Shown: positions 46,680 to 55,491 of the stretch, piece after piece
How positions within the stretch are numbered: the stretch's first letter is position 1
Layout of the letters: every line of letters begins with the position of its first letter
Origin: Collinsella aerofaciens
GTDB taxonomy: Bacteria; Actinomycetota; Coriobacteriia; Coriobacteriales; Coriobacteriaceae
Length of the DNA stretch: 64,000 nt
Assembly (NCBI RefSeq): GCF_015670745.1
Contig: NZ_JADPCH010000003.1
Span: 58,598-122,597 of the forward strand
Reading direction: 5' to 3'
The notes under the pieces: model-generated
Told to the model about the DNA's origin: nothing
The model's database searches: none
The model's input: only the letters and a program-made list of their open reading frames with translations
Translations under genes and position numbers: made by a program

Positions 46680-46717
46680 CGTTTTGGGTTTAGACGCCTA
46701 GCGTAGCCCCCTTCATG

Positions 46718-46745
46718 CCGCCCGTCTCATTCGTGAGGCGGGCGG
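46718..46745 (+). terminator. Stem-loop after ppdK
   Basis: A 12-bp stem CCGCCCGTCTCA/TGAGGCGGGCGG with one wobble pair and a TTCG loop. The stability is high although the following T-run is short. Confidence 0.75.
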
Positions 46746-46791
46746 TTATCATGTGCGGGTTTTGTCTTTTTGTCTGCGTAAAAAATTGTTC

Positions 46792-46819
46792 TTGCAGCAG
46801 AAACCCGCGCGTGTATACT
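46792..46819 (+). promoter_or_regulatory. Promoter of rplS
   Basis: TTGCAG (46792-46797), 16-base spacer and TATACT (46814-46819), about 70 bases before the rplS start. A GTGCCG/CGGCAC inverted repeat in the leader could be part of autogenous control, but that is a guess. Confidence 0.55.
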
Positions 46820-46888
46820 CGAATACGTTTGTTCAACTACGTGCCGGCCAAGGTGGTACGGCACCTCTAGAAGAGTAAGGAATTGCAC

Positions 46889-47230
46889 ATGGATTACATC
46901 CGCGCAATCGAGCGTCAGCAGATCCGCGAGGACATTCCTCAGGTTCGCGTCGCCGACAACGTCAAGGTTCACTACCGCATTAAGGAAGGCGACCGCGAGC
47001 GCATCCAGGTCTTCCAGGGCGACGTCATCCGCATGGCCGGCGCCGGTGCCCGCGAGACCTTCACCGTCCGCAAGATGTCCTTCGGTGTCGGTGTTGAGCG
47101 TACCTTCCCGCTTCACAGCCCCAAGATCGCCAAGCTCGAGGTCGTTCGTCACGGTCGCGTCCGTCGCGCCAAGCTGTACTACCTCCGCGACAAGGTGGGC
47201 AAGGCTGCTCGCATCCCCGAGAAGCGCTAA
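46889..47230 (+). CDS. rplS: 50S ribosomal protein L19
   Basis: A 113-residue protein starting [18 protein letters not shown], with the [14 protein letters not shown] and [17 protein letters not shown] blocks. The ATG at 46889 has TAAGG eight bases upstream; an in-frame TTG at 46883 is less likely. rplS usually follows trmD directly; here it is separated from it by lepB, glyQS, ppsR and ppdK, and has its own promoter and terminator. Confidence 0.96.
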   Translation: MDYIRAIERQQIREDIPQVRVADNVKVHYRIKEGDRERIQVFQGDVIRMAGAGARETFTVRKMSFGVGVERTFPLHSPKIAKLEVVRHGRVRRAKLYYLRDKVGKAARIPEKR

Positions 47231-47264
47231 GAAGATCGCAGCGTCTGTCCACTCGTTTGGACAC

Positions 47265-47293
47265 AAGGGCCACCTTCGGGTGGCCCTTCTTTT
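47265..47293 (+). terminator. Intrinsic terminator after rplS
   Basis: A perfect 10-bp stem AAGGGCCACC/GGTGGCCCTT with a TTCG tetraloop, followed by CTTTTT. Textbook form. Confidence 0.92.
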
Positions 47294-47323
47294 TATCTGA
47301 TTTGCATGCAAGGAGGGCCTGGT

Positions 47324-48112
47324 ATGGCCAATATGACGAGCTCGGTTTCGGCATCGCAGGTTGCCGGAGAGCTGGCGAGCGCAACGTTTGAGGAGATCCC
47401 CGCCCTCGTGGAGCATTATCGCGAGGACCCGCGCCAGCAGGTGATCAAGGCTTGTGAACGCGCCCTCAAACGCCATGCCAAAGAGCTTGCCGAGCGCGAG
47501 CGCGTCAATGACATGTACGAGCTTATGCATGAGCTTGGCGGCGATGGAGTGGTCGTTGGTGTCGACGAGGTGGGTCGCGGATCGGTGGCCGGTCCTTTGA
47601 CGGTATGCGCTGTCTGCCTTCCTATGGAGCCGCGCGTCTGGGGCATCAACGATTCCAAAAAGCTCACGCCGGCGCGCCGCGAGTTGCTCTCAGTGAAGAT
47701 TGCCGAGGTGGCGACGGCGATCGGTTTTTGCCATATCGCGCCTAAGGATATCGATGAGATGGGCATGGCCCGTGCTATCCGTACCGCCGTTGCGGGCGCC
47801 GTGGCCGATACGGGGCTCGAGCCCGATTGCGTGCTTATGGATGGCAACCCCTTGGGCGCCGTTCCTAACGAGCGCGATGTGGTGAAGGGCGATGCCAAGA
47901 TCGCCTGCATCGCCGCGGCGTCCATCATGGCTAAGGTCACGCGTGACGAGATGATGGTCGAGTACGACGCCGAGTATCCCGAGTACCATCTGGCCGAGTC
48001 GAAGGGCTATGCGAGCCCCGAGCACATCGAGGCCATTCGAAAACATGGACTTTGTCCACTGCATCGTGTGAGCTTTTGCGGAAACTTTCTGCAGACTGAG
48101 CGCCTTTTCTAG
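47324..48112 (+). CDS. rnhB: Ribonuclease HII
   Basis: A 262-residue nuclease that removes ribonucleotides and RNA from RNA-DNA hybrids. Catalytic acids are visible in GVDEVGRGSVAGP and the LMDGNPL segment, with GDAKIACIAAASIMAKVTRD as the signature. Residues 1-65 are an N-terminal helical extension as in Bacillus-type enzymes. The ATG at 47324 follows AAGGAGG. It lies in front of yraN, comM and dprA, a common order. Confidence 0.95.
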   Translation: MANMTSSVSASQVAGELASATFEEIPALVEHYREDPRQQVIKACERALKRHAKELAERERVNDMYELMHELGGDGVVVGVDEVGRGSVAGPLTVCAVCLPMEPRVWGINDSKKLTPARRELLSVKIAEVATAIGFCHIAPKDIDEMGMARAIRTAVAGAVADTGLEPDCVLMDGNPLGAVPNERDVVKGDAKIACIAAASIMAKVTRDEMMVEYDAEYPEYHLAESKGYASPEHIEAIRKHGLCPLHRVSFCGNFLQTERLF

Positions 48113-48161
48113 GTCAATTGTGGAGACGGGGACCTCTGGGGTTTTATAAACCTGCTGGTAG

Positions 48162-48203
48162 CGGGCCGTATGCAACACCATTGTTGCGTACGGCCCGTTT
48201 TTT
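48162..48203 (+). terminator. Intrinsic terminator after rnhB
   Basis: A 15-bp stem (48162-48176, 48183-48197) with a G-T pair, followed by TTTTTT. It separates rnhB from the yraN-comM-dprA group. Confidence 0.88.
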
Positions 48204-48301
48204 GACGGCATTTGGTCAGCTTTTGGTTAGCTTCCGGTACTTACCCGCATGAAAGGTGCCCTCATCATCGGGGCACTGCAGTGTGCGGGAAAGGAGACCC
48301 C

Positions 48302-48787
48302 ATGAGTGCCGCAAGCAAAAAGAGCAAGACACAGCAGCTCAAGGAGCGTTGGGAAAACGGCGAGCTCGACTGCGGGGCGATGACGCCCGAGTTTATCAAG
48401 GGACTCAGTCCCCGCGAGCTGGGTATGCTGGGCGAGCTGATCACCATCGACTACTTTAACGAGCGCGGCTACACCTTGCTGGAGCAGGGTTATCGTTGCA
48501 CCGAGGGCGAGGCTGATCTGGTGCTGCTCGATGAGCTCGACGATGTCGTGGTGATGGCCGAGGTCAAGACCAGACGCGTCGCACTGGATTGCAACACGCG
48601 GGTCTTTCCCGAGGAGGCCGTGGACGCCCAAAAGCAACGCCGCTACCGCCGCATCGCAAGCTGCTATCTTATGGAGCATTATCCGCTCAAGGCGATCCGC
48701 TTCGATGCCGTGGGTGTCACCATTCGCGGCGGGCATATCGCCGAGATCGAGCATCAGTACAACGCGTTCGATTGGCAGGTGTCGTGA
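48302..48787 (+). CDS. yraN: YraN-family putative endonuclease
   Basis: A 161-residue UPF0102 protein with the restriction-endonuclease-like core: GEADLVLLDE then VVVMAEVKTRR, that is, the E-x-D and E-x-K residues of the metal site. The first ~40 residues are a lysine-rich extension not present in shorter members. The ATG at 48302 has AAGGAG upstream. Its stop codon overlaps the comM start by one base. Function in the family is not well settled, but the setting next to comM and dprA suggests DNA processing. Confidence 0.85.
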   Translation: MSAASKKSKTQQLKERWENGELDCGAMTPEFIKGLSPRELGMLGELITIDYFNERGYTLLEQGYRCTEGEADLVLLDELDDVVVMAEVKTRRVALDCNTRVFPEEAVDAQKQRRYRRIASCYLMEHYPLKAIRFDAVGVTIRGGHIAEIEHQYNAFDWQVS

Positions 48788-50310
48788 TGGCGTTCGAGAC
48801 GTTTGCCGTTCACGCGGCCTGCATCCGTGGCGTCGAGGCGATTCACGTCACGGTCGAGGTCTCGCTTGCCGGTGGCGTTCCGGGCATTCAGATGCTCGGT
48901 ATTCCGAGTATGGAGGTGATGGAGTCACGCGGTCGTATTCGCTGCGCGATGCGCTCCGCCGGGTTCGAGATCCCACGTTCGGGCATTACGGTCAACCTGG
49001 CGCCCGGCGATATTCGCAAGACCGGTAGCGGCTTTGATCTGCCCATCGCCATCGCGGTTCTGGCGGCCGATGGGCAGATTCCCCGTGACAACCTCGATCG
49101 CTGCCTTATCGCCGGCGAGCTCGGCTTGGACGGTACGGTGCTTCCCGTCAAGGGCGAGGTGGCGTTTCAGCTGCTGGCTCGCGACATGGGGCTGTCTTTT
49201 ATCGCCGGCAGGTCAGACCAGCATGTGCCACTCGCGGGGGTGGATTGCGGCTTTATCGATCATTTGTCTCAGCTTGCTCATGGTATGGGCGATGCCGCGC
49301 GCCATTATCTGGATTCCGAGGGCGTCGAGGCAACCTTTGAGCCAGAGCTCGACTATGCCGACGTACTGGGGCAGGAAGTCGCTAAACGCGGCATGGCGCT
49401 TGCGGCAGCCGGCGAGCTCGGCCTGCTCATGATCGGCTCGCCCGGTTCGGGCAAGACCATGCTCGCGCGCCGTATGACCGGCATTCTGCCCGAGCTTTCT
49501 GTTGAGGATCAGCAGGAGGCGCTGTGCATTCATTCGGTCTTGGGCGAGAACATCGATGGCTTATTGGCAGGTCATCGGCCGTTTCGAAGCCCACATCACA
49601 GCATTTCAACGGCGGGCCTCATTGGCGGTGGGCGCCCGGTGCACCCGGGTGAGATCAGCCTTGCTCATGGCGGCGTGCTCTTTTTGGACGAGCTTGCCGA
49701 GTTTCCCACTGGCGTGCTGCAGACGCTGCGTCAGCCCATCGAGCGCGGCTACGTGAGGATCGTACGCGTCGACGGGGCTTTTACCTTCCCGTCGCGCTTT
49801 CAGCTGCTGGCTGCGAGCAATCCCTGCCCCTGCGGCTTTTTGGGCGATCGCGAGGTGCCGTGTCGCTGCTCGGCGGCGATGGTCGAGCGCTATCGGTCTA
49901 AACTGCGCGGTCCTTTGGCCGACCGTATCGACATGATGATCGATGTGACCCGTCCCGACCCTCAAGTGATTATCGAGGGTGCGGAGGGCATGTCGTCGGC
50001 CGAGTTACGTGACTACGTTGTGCGCGGTCGCGCCTTTCGCGCTTGGCGCGAATCCCGCACGGACGATGCGGATGCCGAGGCCGAGGATGACGAGACACGG
50101 TCCATTGACGGCGTCGTTTCGACCTTTGAGCTCGATGATGCGGCGGAGAAGTGTGTGCTCGGCCTGTCGAAGCGCACGCATCTCACAGGGCGTGGCATCG
50201 TGCGCCTTGTTCGCATTGCGCGCACGATCGCAGATGTCGCCGAGAGCGAGCAGGTGACGCAGGACCACGTGCTCGAGGCGGCGATGTACCAGGGAAGGAG
50301 GGACCAATGA
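48787..50310 (+). CDS. comM: YifB/ComM-family AAA+ ATPase (Mg-chelatase-like)
   Basis: A 507-residue protein. The N-terminal ChlI-like domain reads GVPGIQMLGIPSMEVMESRGRIR and GITVNLAPGDIRKTGSGFDLPIA. The AAA+ core has Walker A GSPGSGKTMLARR and Walker B FLDELAEF. CPCGFLGD and a later CRC form a possible zinc site. ComM acts as a helicase that extends recombination during natural transformation. It overlaps dprA by four bases. Confidence 0.93.
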   Translation: MAFETFAVHAACIRGVEAIHVTVEVSLAGGVPGIQMLGIPSMEVMESRGRIRCAMRSAGFEIPRSGITVNLAPGDIRKTGSGFDLPIAIAVLAADGQIPRDNLDRCLIAGELGLDGTVLPVKGEVAFQLLARDMGLSFIAGRSDQHVPLAGVDCGFIDHLSQLAHGMGDAARHYLDSEGVEATFEPELDYADVLGQEVAKRGMALAAAGELGLLMIGSPGSGKTMLARRMTGILPELSVEDQQEALCIHSVLGENIDGLLAGHRPFRSPHHSISTAGLIGGGRPVHPGEISLAHGGVLFLDELAEFPTGVLQTLRQPIERGYVRIVRVDGAFTFPSRFQLLAASNPCPCGFLGDREVPCRCSAAMVERYRSKLRGPLADRIDMMIDVTRPDPQVIIEGAEGMSSAELRDYVVRGRAFRAWRESRTDDADAEAEDDETRSIDGVVSTFELDDAAEKCVLGLSKRTHLTGRGIVRLVRIARTIADVAESEQVTQDHVLEAAMYQGRRDQ

Positions 50311-51242
50311 TAGCTGAGGGGACCTTCGAGCTGCATCCAGGTGACGCGTTGTATCCCGAGACCGTTTTGGAGCTTTCTGATGTACCTCAGACGCTCTATG
50401 TGCGCGGCAACCCCGAGGCGCTTTCGACGCCCGCGCTCTCCATCATCGGTGCGCGAAAGGCCTCGCCGTATGGTCTTGCCGTGGCAGAGCTTGCGGCGAA
50501 GGTGGCGGTTGAGGCGGGAGTGACGGTAGTTTCGGGCGGTGCGGTCGGTTGTGACCAGGCCTCGGGTTGGGCTGCGGTCAACGCCGGCGGCATACACGTT
50601 GTGGTGCTGGGGACGGGCGCCGACGTGGTCTACCCGCGTTCGAGCGCGGGGCTGATTACGCGCACGCTTGATACGGGTGGCGCGGTCGTGTCGATCTCTC
50701 CGTGGGGCATGGGTCCGCGCAAGTTCGCCTTTCCGCGCCGCAATCGCGTAATCGCGGCCCTGTCGCAAGCCCTCTTTGTATCCGAGGCGGGTATGCCTTC
50801 TGGGACGTTTTCCACAGCCGAGGCTGCTATGGATTTGGGGCGCGAACTTCTTGCCGTGCCGGGGTCGATCCTATCGCCCGAGTCGCGTGGCACGAATTAC
50901 CTCATTGCGAACGGTGCCTGCTGCATCGTCGACGAGGAATCTATTGAGATGGCTATCTCACGCATCTACGGAACCCTGCGCTACTCGCGCCCCGATGCTC
51001 CCGGCATTGCCGACCTGGATCCAACGCAGCAGACCGTGATGCATGCGCTCATCGCCTCTCCGCTCAAGGTCGACAACATCGCGGCGCTCGTCTCGCTCGA
51101 TGCTGTCGGCGTACTCAAACTCTTGGGTTCGCTTGAACTCGAGGGTCTTATCGAGCGCATGATGGATGGAAGGTATGCGCCCTCCAAGTTTGCCCTTCAC
51201 GCCCAGACACCCTTCGGTCACAATGGAAAACGTGTCAATTAG
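50307..51242 (+). CDS. dprA: DNA processing protein DprA
   Basis: A 311-residue DprA/Smf protein that loads RecA on incoming single-stranded DNA. The Rossmann-like core has SIIGARKASPYG, SGGAVGCDQAS, FPRRNRVIAALSQ and the SGTFSTAEAAMDLGR segment. A C-terminal winged-helix-like part (about 230-300) is present. It lacks the N-terminal SAM-like extension of some homologues. The ATG overlaps the comM stop and has GGAAGGAGG upstream. With comM and yraN it suggests capacity for DNA uptake, although no uptake genes are in this window. Confidence 0.94.
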   Translation: MIAEGTFELHPGDALYPETVLELSDVPQTLYVRGNPEALSTPALSIIGARKASPYGLAVAELAAKVAVEAGVTVVSGGAVGCDQASGWAAVNAGGIHVVVLGTGADVVYPRSSAGLITRTLDTGGAVVSISPWGMGPRKFAFPRRNRVIAALSQALFVSEAGMPSGTFSTAEAAMDLGRELLAVPGSILSPESRGTNYLIANGACCIVDEESIEMAISRIYGTLRYSRPDAPGIADLDPTQQTVMHALIASPLKVDNIAALVSLDAVGVLKLLGSLELEGLIERMMDGRYAPSKFALHAQTPFGHNGKRVN

Positions 51243-51256
51243 AAAGGTGTTTGCAG

Positions 51257-52594
51257 ATGCAGTTCGATCAGGTGACAGTTATCGGCGGCGGTCTGGCGGG
51301 TTCGGAGTGCGCGATCCAGCTGGCAGATCGCGGTTTTGCCGTAAAGCTGTGCGAGATGCGCCCCCAGGTGAGCTCCCCGGCTCACCATACCGATCACCTG
51401 GCAGAGCTCGTCTGCTCGAATTCGTTTAAGTCGACCCGTCCGGATTCCGCGGCTGGTTTGCTGAAGGCCGAGCTTGAGCGCATGGGTTCAGTCCTGCTCG
51501 ATTGCGCCCATCGCGCGGCTGTTCCCGCCGGCGGTGCCCTGGCGGTCGACCGCGTCAAGTTTTCCGAGCTTGTCGAGGCCGAGGTTGCCGCTCGTCCCAA
51601 TATCGAGGTCGTGCACGGCGAGGTCACGCAGATTCCCGAGGGTCACGTGGTCATTGCCGCGGGCCCGCTGTGTTCACCGGCGCTGAGCGAAGAGGTTATG
51701 AAGCTCGTCGGTGGCGATGCCCTGGCATTCTTTGATGCGGCGGCGCCGATCGTCGATGCCTCCACGCTCGATATGGACGTGCTGTTCTCGCAGTCGCGCT
51801 ACGAGGAGCAGGGGGGCGGCGACTATCTCAACGCTCCGCTCAATAAGGAGGAGTACGAGGCCTTTATCGAGGCGCTTACCACGGCCGACCGCGTGGTGCT
51901 CAAAGGCTTTGAGGGCGGCGATCTGTTCCAGGCTTGCCAGCCTGCCGAGGAAGTTGCGCGCACCGGCAAGGACGCCATTCGCTTTGGCGCCATGAAGCCC
52001 GTCGGCCTCACCGACCCACGTACCGGACGTCGCCCCTGGGCGGCGATTCAGCTGCGTGCCGAGAACAAGGAGAAGACCGCCTATAACCTAGTGGGCTTCC
52101 AGACCAACTTGACCTTTGGCGAGCAGAAGCGCGTCTTCCATATGGTGCCGGGCCTGGAGAACGCTGAGTTCTTCCGCTACGGTGTCATGCACCGCAATAC
52201 CTTTGTCGACGCCCCGCATGTGCTCGATGGCACCTTTGCCGTGCCCGGTACCGGTGTGCGCCTGGCCGGTCAGATCACCGGCACCGAGGGGTACATGGAA
52301 GCCGTGGCGACAGGTCTGCTCGCGGCGCTCAACACCTATGCCGAGGCTATCGGTGCCGCGGGCGTCGAGTTGCCGCGTGTGGGCGCCCTGGGTGCGCTCG
52401 TGGGCTATGCGACCGATCCTGCCACCGTGGGCTATCAGCCCATGCATGTCAACTTTGGCCTGGTGCCGCCACTCGAGGATGGTAAGCGCCGCAGCAAGCG
52501 CGACCGCTACCAGGCCTATGCGGACCGTGCGCTCGAGGCCCTCGATGCCTACTTGGCCACGCGTTCCGACTTGTTTGGAGGCGACCGGTCATAG
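51257..52594 (+). CDS. trmFO: tRNA (uracil-5-)-methyltransferase TrmFO (folate/FAD-dependent)
   Basis: A 445-residue flavoenzyme that makes m5U54 in the T-loop. It starts MQFDQVTVIGGGLAGSECA, the FAD-binding motif, and continues with LCEMRP, LVCSNSFKS and the HYD-like FHMVPGLENAEFFRYG region. The ATG at 51257 has AAAGG nine bases upstream; the TTG at 51251 is close to that site. It precedes xerC as in Bacillus, but the topA gene often found between dprA and trmFO is missing. Confidence 0.95.
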   Translation: MQFDQVTVIGGGLAGSECAIQLADRGFAVKLCEMRPQVSSPAHHTDHLAELVCSNSFKSTRPDSAAGLLKAELERMGSVLLDCAHRAAVPAGGALAVDRVKFSELVEAEVAARPNIEVVHGEVTQIPEGHVVIAAGPLCSPALSEEVMKLVGGDALAFFDAAAPIVDASTLDMDVLFSQSRYEEQGGGDYLNAPLNKEEYEAFIEALTTADRVVLKGFEGGDLFQACQPAEEVARTGKDAIRFGAMKPVGLTDPRTGRRPWAAIQLRAENKEKTAYNLVGFQTNLTFGEQKRVFHMVPGLENAEFFRYGVMHRNTFVDAPHVLDGTFAVPGTGVRLAGQITGTEGYMEAVATGLLAALNTYAEAIGAAGVELPRVGALGALVGYATDPATVGYQPMHVNFGLVPPLEDGKRRSKRDRYQAYADRALEALDAYLATRSDLFGGDRS

Positions 52595-53511
52595 CCTTTG
52601 ACCTGTACGACACCGTCGACTCGTTTATCGCCTATATCGCACGCGTCGAGGGGCTTTCTCCCAACACGGTGACGGCCTATGGCTCGAGGCTGGAGCGCTT
52701 CGCTGCCTGGTGCGAGCGCGAGGATATCGATGCTTTCGCTGCCGACGTGCGCACCATTCGTCGCTATCTTGCCGAGCTTTCGCGTGGGCAGGTGGCTCCC
52801 CGAACGCTTGCGGCGCACCTGTCGGCTATTCGATCTCTCTATCGCTGGATGGCTGCCGAGGGGATTGTCGAGGGCGATGCGGTCTCGGCGATCGCATCGC
52901 CCAAGCTGCCGCGTGACCTGCCGGGCGTCCTTACGACCCAGCAGGTCGAGGCGCTGCTCAAGACGCCTGATACCTCGACACCCGCGGGACTGCGCGATGC
53001 TGCGATGCTCGAGCTGCTCTATGCCTCGGGTGCCCGCATCTCAGAGCTTGCGGCGCTCAATGTGGAATCCATCTCATGGTCCGAGCGCACGCTGCGCCTG
53101 TGGGGCAAGGGAAGCAAGGAGCGCATCGTTCCTCTGTATCGTCGTGCGCTCGATGTGACGCGTCTCTATATTGAAGAGGGGAGGCCGGAGTTGCTCGCTC
53201 GGGCAAAGCGCCGCGACCTCGCTACCGGGCCGCATCCGCTGCTTATATCGGCGCGCGGCAATCGCATGAGCGCCGCGATGCTCCGGCGGCGGTTCCATAC
53301 GCTGGCGACGCTCGCCGGCATTCCGGCCGACATCGCCCCGCATGCGATGCGCCATACCTTTGCGACCGACTTGCTCGAGGGCGGTGCGGACCTGCGCTCG
53401 GTTCAAGAGCTGTTAGGTCATGCGAGCCTGTCCACGACGCAGATCTACACGCATCTCACACCCGATCGGCTTAAGCGGGCTGTGGCTCAAGCCCATCCCC
53501 GCGGCGAATAG
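52591..53511 (+). CDS. xerC: Tyrosine recombinase XerC; possible ATA start
   Basis: A phage-integrase-family recombinase that resolves chromosome dimers. If translation starts at the ATA of 52591, the protein has 306 residues and catalytic residues Arg149, Lys173, His251, Arg254, His277 and Tyr286, close to their places in E. coli XerD. The first canonical start is GTG 52669, but the upstream codons encode the typical FIAYIARVEGLSPNTV of the core-binding domain. GGAGG (52577-52581) lies nine bases before the ATA, which overlaps the trmFO stop by four bases. XerC rather than XerD is assigned from the trmFO neighbourhood. Confidence 0.88.
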   Translation: MAFDLYDTVDSFIAYIARVEGLSPNTVTAYGSRLERFAAWCEREDIDAFAADVRTIRRYLAELSRGQVAPRTLAAHLSAIRSLYRWMAAEGIVEGDAVSAIASPKLPRDLPGVLTTQQVEALLKTPDTSTPAGLRDAAMLELLYASGARISELAALNVESISWSERTLRLWGKGSKERIVPLYRRALDVTRLYIEEGRPELLARAKRRDLATGPHPLLISARGNRMSAAMLRRRFHTLATLAGIPADIAPHAMRHTFATDLLEGGADLRSVQELLGHASLSTTQIYTHLTPDRLKRAVAQAHPRGE

Positions 53512-53560
53512 TGGCTGGGACGTCCCGCGCCGCACTCAGGTGTGTGGTTTTGATTGCGGG

Positions 53561-53589
53561 TTGGCAGGAAGAGGCATTCCTGCTATCAT
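53561..53589 (+). promoter_or_regulatory. Promoter of rpsB-tsf
   Basis: TTGGCA (53561-53566), 17-base spacer and TATCAT (53584-53589), 141 bases before the rpsB ATG. The long leader includes a CCCGG/CCGGG pairing near 53657-53682 and could hold an autogenous S2 control element, which I cannot confirm. Confidence 0.65.
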
Positions 53590-53730
53590 TCATCGGGTTG
53601 CTTCACGGCAACATGTTTTTATCACGCACGCGCGGCTACTTCATACCGTGGTGCCCGGGCTTTGGTAGCACATGTCCGGGTTGGTTTTGGAGGATGACCC
53701 CGCGCGGAGGCAAACCACAGGAGGTTTAAC

Positions 53731-54459
53731 ATGGCTACCAAGATTAATATCCGCACCCTGCTCGAGGCCGGCTGCCACTTCGGTCATCAGACCCGTCGCT
53801 GGAACCCCAAGATGAAGCCGTTCATCTTCGGTGAGCGCAACGGCATCTATATCCTTGACCTCAAGCAGACCATCCTCGACGCCGACCAGGCCTACACCTT
53901 CGTCAAGAACGTCGCCAAGGGTGGCAACGTGCTGTTCGTCGGCACCAAGAAGCAGGCTCAGGAGGCCGTCAAGAACGCTGCTGAGCGCGCCAACATGCCT
54001 TACATCAACCAGCGTTGGCTCGGCGGTATGCTGACCAACTTCGTCACCATCCGCTCCCGCATCAACCGCATGGAGGAGCTCGAGGCCATGGTCGAGGACG
54101 GCCGCATGGCTGTTCTGCCCAAGAAGGAGCAGGCTGTTCTCGGCAAGGAGCTCACTAAGCTCCAGACCAACCTCGGTGGCGCCCGCGACATGAAGGGTCT
54201 GCCCCAGGCTCTCTTCGTCATCGACACCAAGCGCGAGGAGAACGCCATCAAGGAGGCCCAGCGCCTGAACATCCCCGTCGTCGCCCTGATCGACACCAAC
54301 TCCGATCCCGACGAGGTCGAGTACGGCATCCCCTGCAACGATGACGCTATCTCCGCTGTCACCCTTATGTGCGAGCTCATGGCTGACGCCTGCCTCGCTG
54401 GCTCCGGCAAGGAGCAGGTCTCCGAGGCCGAGATGGCCGCTGAGCCCAAGGTCGAGTAA
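53731..54459 (+). CDS. rpsB: 30S ribosomal protein S2
   Basis: A 242-residue protein with the S2 signatures [30 protein letters not shown] [14 protein letters not shown], and [11 protein letters not shown]. The C-terminus has [25 protein letters not shown]. The ATG has AGGAGG upstream. It forms the usual rpsB-tsf pair. Confidence 0.98.
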   Translation: MATKINIRTLLEAGCHFGHQTRRWNPKMKPFIFGERNGIYILDLKQTILDADQAYTFVKNVAKGGNVLFVGTKKQAQEAVKNAAERANMPYINQRWLGGMLTNFVTIRSRINRMEELEAMVEDGRMAVLPKKEQAVLGKELTKLQTNLGGARDMKGLPQALFVIDTKREENAIKEAQRLNIPVVALIDTNSDPDEVEYGIPCNDDAISAVTLMCELMADACLAGSGKEQVSEAEMAAEPKVE

Positions 54460-54504
54460 ATCAGTCTTAGTTAATTCTTTTTCATCTCTTTGAAAGGAAC
54501 CACA

Positions 54505-55374
54505 ATGGCCCAGATTACCGCCGCTATGGTCAAGCAGCTCCGCGAGATGACCGACTCCCCGATGATGGAGTGCAAGAAGGCTCTCGTCGAGGCTGACGGC
54601 GACATGGACGCCGCTGTCGACGTTCTGCGTAAGAACGGCCTTGCCAAGGCTGCCAAGAAGGCTGGCCGTGAGACCAACGAGGGCGCTGTCGCCGCGTTCG
54701 TCTCCGAGGATGGCAAGACCGGCGCTCTGCTCGAGCTCTCCTGCGAGACCGACTTCGTTGGCTCTAACGCCAAGTTCACCGGCTTTGCTTCCAAGGTCGC
54801 TGAGGTTGTCGCTACCACCGAGCCTGCTGACGTCGACGCTCTGCTCGAGAAGCCGATGGGCGAGGAGACCGTTTCCTCCGAGCTCACCGAGATGATTCAC
54901 ATCATGGGCGAGAACATGAAGATCTCCCGCTTCGCTGCCCGCAAGGCTGAGAACGGCGCGCTCGCTTCTTACATCCACATGGGTGGTAAGATCGGCGTCC
55001 TCGTCGAGTTCGCCTTCGAGAAGGCTGAGACCGCTCAGGCTGAATCCTTCAAGACCTTCGCTCACGACGTTGCCCTTCAGGTTGCCGCCGTCGCCCCGAT
55101 CTGCGCTACCCGCGATCAGGTTCCGGCCGAGACCGTCGAGCACGAGAAGCAGATCTACATGGCTCAGGCTGCCGAGTCCGGTAAGCCCGAGGCTATCCAG
55201 GAGAAGATGGCTGTCGGCCGTCTTGAGAAGTTCTACAAGCAGTCCGTGCTCACCGAGCAGGAGTTCATTAAGGACAGCTCCCTCACCATCAAGAAGTACG
55301 CTGAGCAGGTCTCCAAGGAGCTCGGCGACACCATTACCGTCGTTGCCTTTGACCGTCTGGTCCGTGGCGAGTAA
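54505..55374 (+). CDS. tsf: Elongation factor Ts
   Basis: A 289-residue guanine nucleotide exchange factor for EF-Tu. It begins MAQITAAMVKQLREMTDSPMMECKKAL and includes the TDFVGSN segment that contacts EF-Tu. The C-terminal FYKQSVLTEQEFIKD is also typical. I chose the ATG at 54505 with AAAGGA upstream. Confidence 0.98.
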   Translation: MAQITAAMVKQLREMTDSPMMECKKALVEADGDMDAAVDVLRKNGLAKAAKKAGRETNEGAVAAFVSEDGKTGALLELSCETDFVGSNAKFTGFASKVAEVVATTEPADVDALLEKPMGEETVSSELTEMIHIMGENMKISRFAARKAENGALASYIHMGGKIGVLVEFAFEKAETAQAESFKTFAHDVALQVAAVAPICATRDQVPAETVEHEKQIYMAQAAESGKPEAIQEKMAVGRLEKFYKQSVLTEQEFIKDSSLTIKKYAEQVSKELGDTITVVAFDRLVRGE

Positions 55375-55398
55375 ATAAGCTCTTGTAGCTGGTAATGA

Positions 55399-55432
55399 GC
55401 AGGCTGTGGGTTTTACTCACAGCCTGCTTTTT
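55399..55432 (+). terminator. Intrinsic terminator after tsf
   Basis: A perfect 10-bp stem GCAGGCTGTG/CACAGCCTGC (55399-55408, 55418-55427) followed by TTTTT. Confidence 0.92.
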
Positions 55433-55491
55433 CATGGCTCTTATCAGAGCCTTTGATATCATATTGAGAGTCTAATTAAAGGAGGATCGCT

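Noticed and set aside
49787..49866. Frameshift suspicion in comM around its cysteine segment
   Set aside because: The frame is continuous and CPCGFLGD is a normal feature of YifB/ComM proteins.
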